From assembly GCA_018065165.1 (NCBI GenBank), contig JAGHTV010000495.1, positions 1-22,751 on the forward strand: 22,751 nt of DNA, written 5' to 3'. Under the pieces are notes generated by a model. The model saw only the letters and a list, made by a program, of their open reading frames with translations. It ran no database searches and was not told the origin of the DNA. Shown here piece by piece: positions 22,504-22,751 of the stretch. The translations under genes were made by a program, and so were the position numbers. Each line of letters begins with the position of its first letter. Within the stretch, counting starts at the first letter, position 1. The stretch comes from Candidatus Sodaliphilus fimicaballi (lineage in GTDB: Bacteria; Bacteroidota; Bacteroidia; Bacteroidales; Muribaculaceae).

Positions 22504-22751
22504 ATTTTTGTAAAATAATGCACTGCAAGCACACTAATTGCGCTGATTTTATCATCCATAAGAAATAACAACGCAAATAGTTAGTACTTTCCCGCTAAAA
22601 CACTCCCCCGACGGCAAAACCGCCGGGCACAGGGGCGCTATCGAGAGATATCCTAACACAGATTAAGCTGAAAAGGGAATTTTATTTCAGATTTAACAGA
22701 TGGATTCGCTATAGCGACTACAGATAATCAGAAAATCCGTAGTTCTTTTTT
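22504..22751. other. Gene-free end of the window with a dispersed repeat
   Basis: No coding frame is supported. The segment 22656-22701 is the inverse copy of 5459-5504. Around it are small inverted repeats (GGCAAAACCGCC-type at about 22612-22625, and TCGCTATAGCGA at about 22706-22717) and further ACAGAT motifs. Confidence 0.55.

Overview
The window looks like a chromosomal segment from a gut-type Bacteroidales (Muribaculaceae, Prevotellaceae or Bacteroidaceae; I cannot resolve the family). Evidence: repeated Bacteroidetes promoters (TTTG, a 19-20 bp spacer, then TAnnTTTG), typical Bacteroidales families (PCMD-domain protein, DUF2723 membrane protein, BspA-like LRR protein with a dockerin-type tail, 5-fold beta-flower protein, DUF4143 ATPase), and mostly absent Shine-Dalgarno sites. 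By eye the housekeeping genes are of middling GC. Two ATPase genes and most intergenic stretches are clearly AT-richer.

Layout. 1-441: 3' end of mannose-1-phosphate guanylyltransferase. 450-604: non-coding palindromic element. 736-1692: exported PCMD protein with a good terminator. 1775-1921 (-): candidate small RNA with its own promoter and terminator. 2207-2437: nest of mini-hairpins, most of it within 14-bp inverted repeats. 2445-5226 (-): deoC and dnaX, from a strong promoter upstream of dnaX. 5227-5859: repeat-rich gap leading to an AAA_14/DUF4143 ATPase (5860-7050) with three 22-bp repeats in its leader. 7114-9465: large MscS-type channel, converging on queG through a shared terminator. 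9532-14687 (-): DUF2723 protein, NodB-type deacetylase, queG. 14879-15015: eight 17-18 bp repeats touching the stop codon of the next gene. 15016-20079 (-): three-gene exported-protein cluster (beta-flower protein, GH3 hexosaminidase, BspA-like LRR/dockerin protein) from a near-consensus promoter. 20586-21260: double zinc-ribbon membrane protein behind a duplicated leader sequence. 21389-22441 (-): second AAA ATPase, again with palindromic repeats between its -10-like box and ATG. 22502-22751: repeat-bearing gap.

How it fits together. Most genes are housekeeping or envelope functions: GDP-mannose supply, queuosine synthesis, DNA replication, deoxyribose catabolism, osmotic protection and exported glycan-related proteins. 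The accessory signal lies in the two ATPase genes and the non-coding elements. Both ATPases have short palindromic tandem repeats placed between promoter and start codon, and both are flanked by related dispersed sequences. Several intergenic regions carry mini-hairpins of constant design (4-7 bp stem, 3-nt loop) with unrelated stem sequences. I did not find a complete defence, toxin-antitoxin, CRISPR or retron system.
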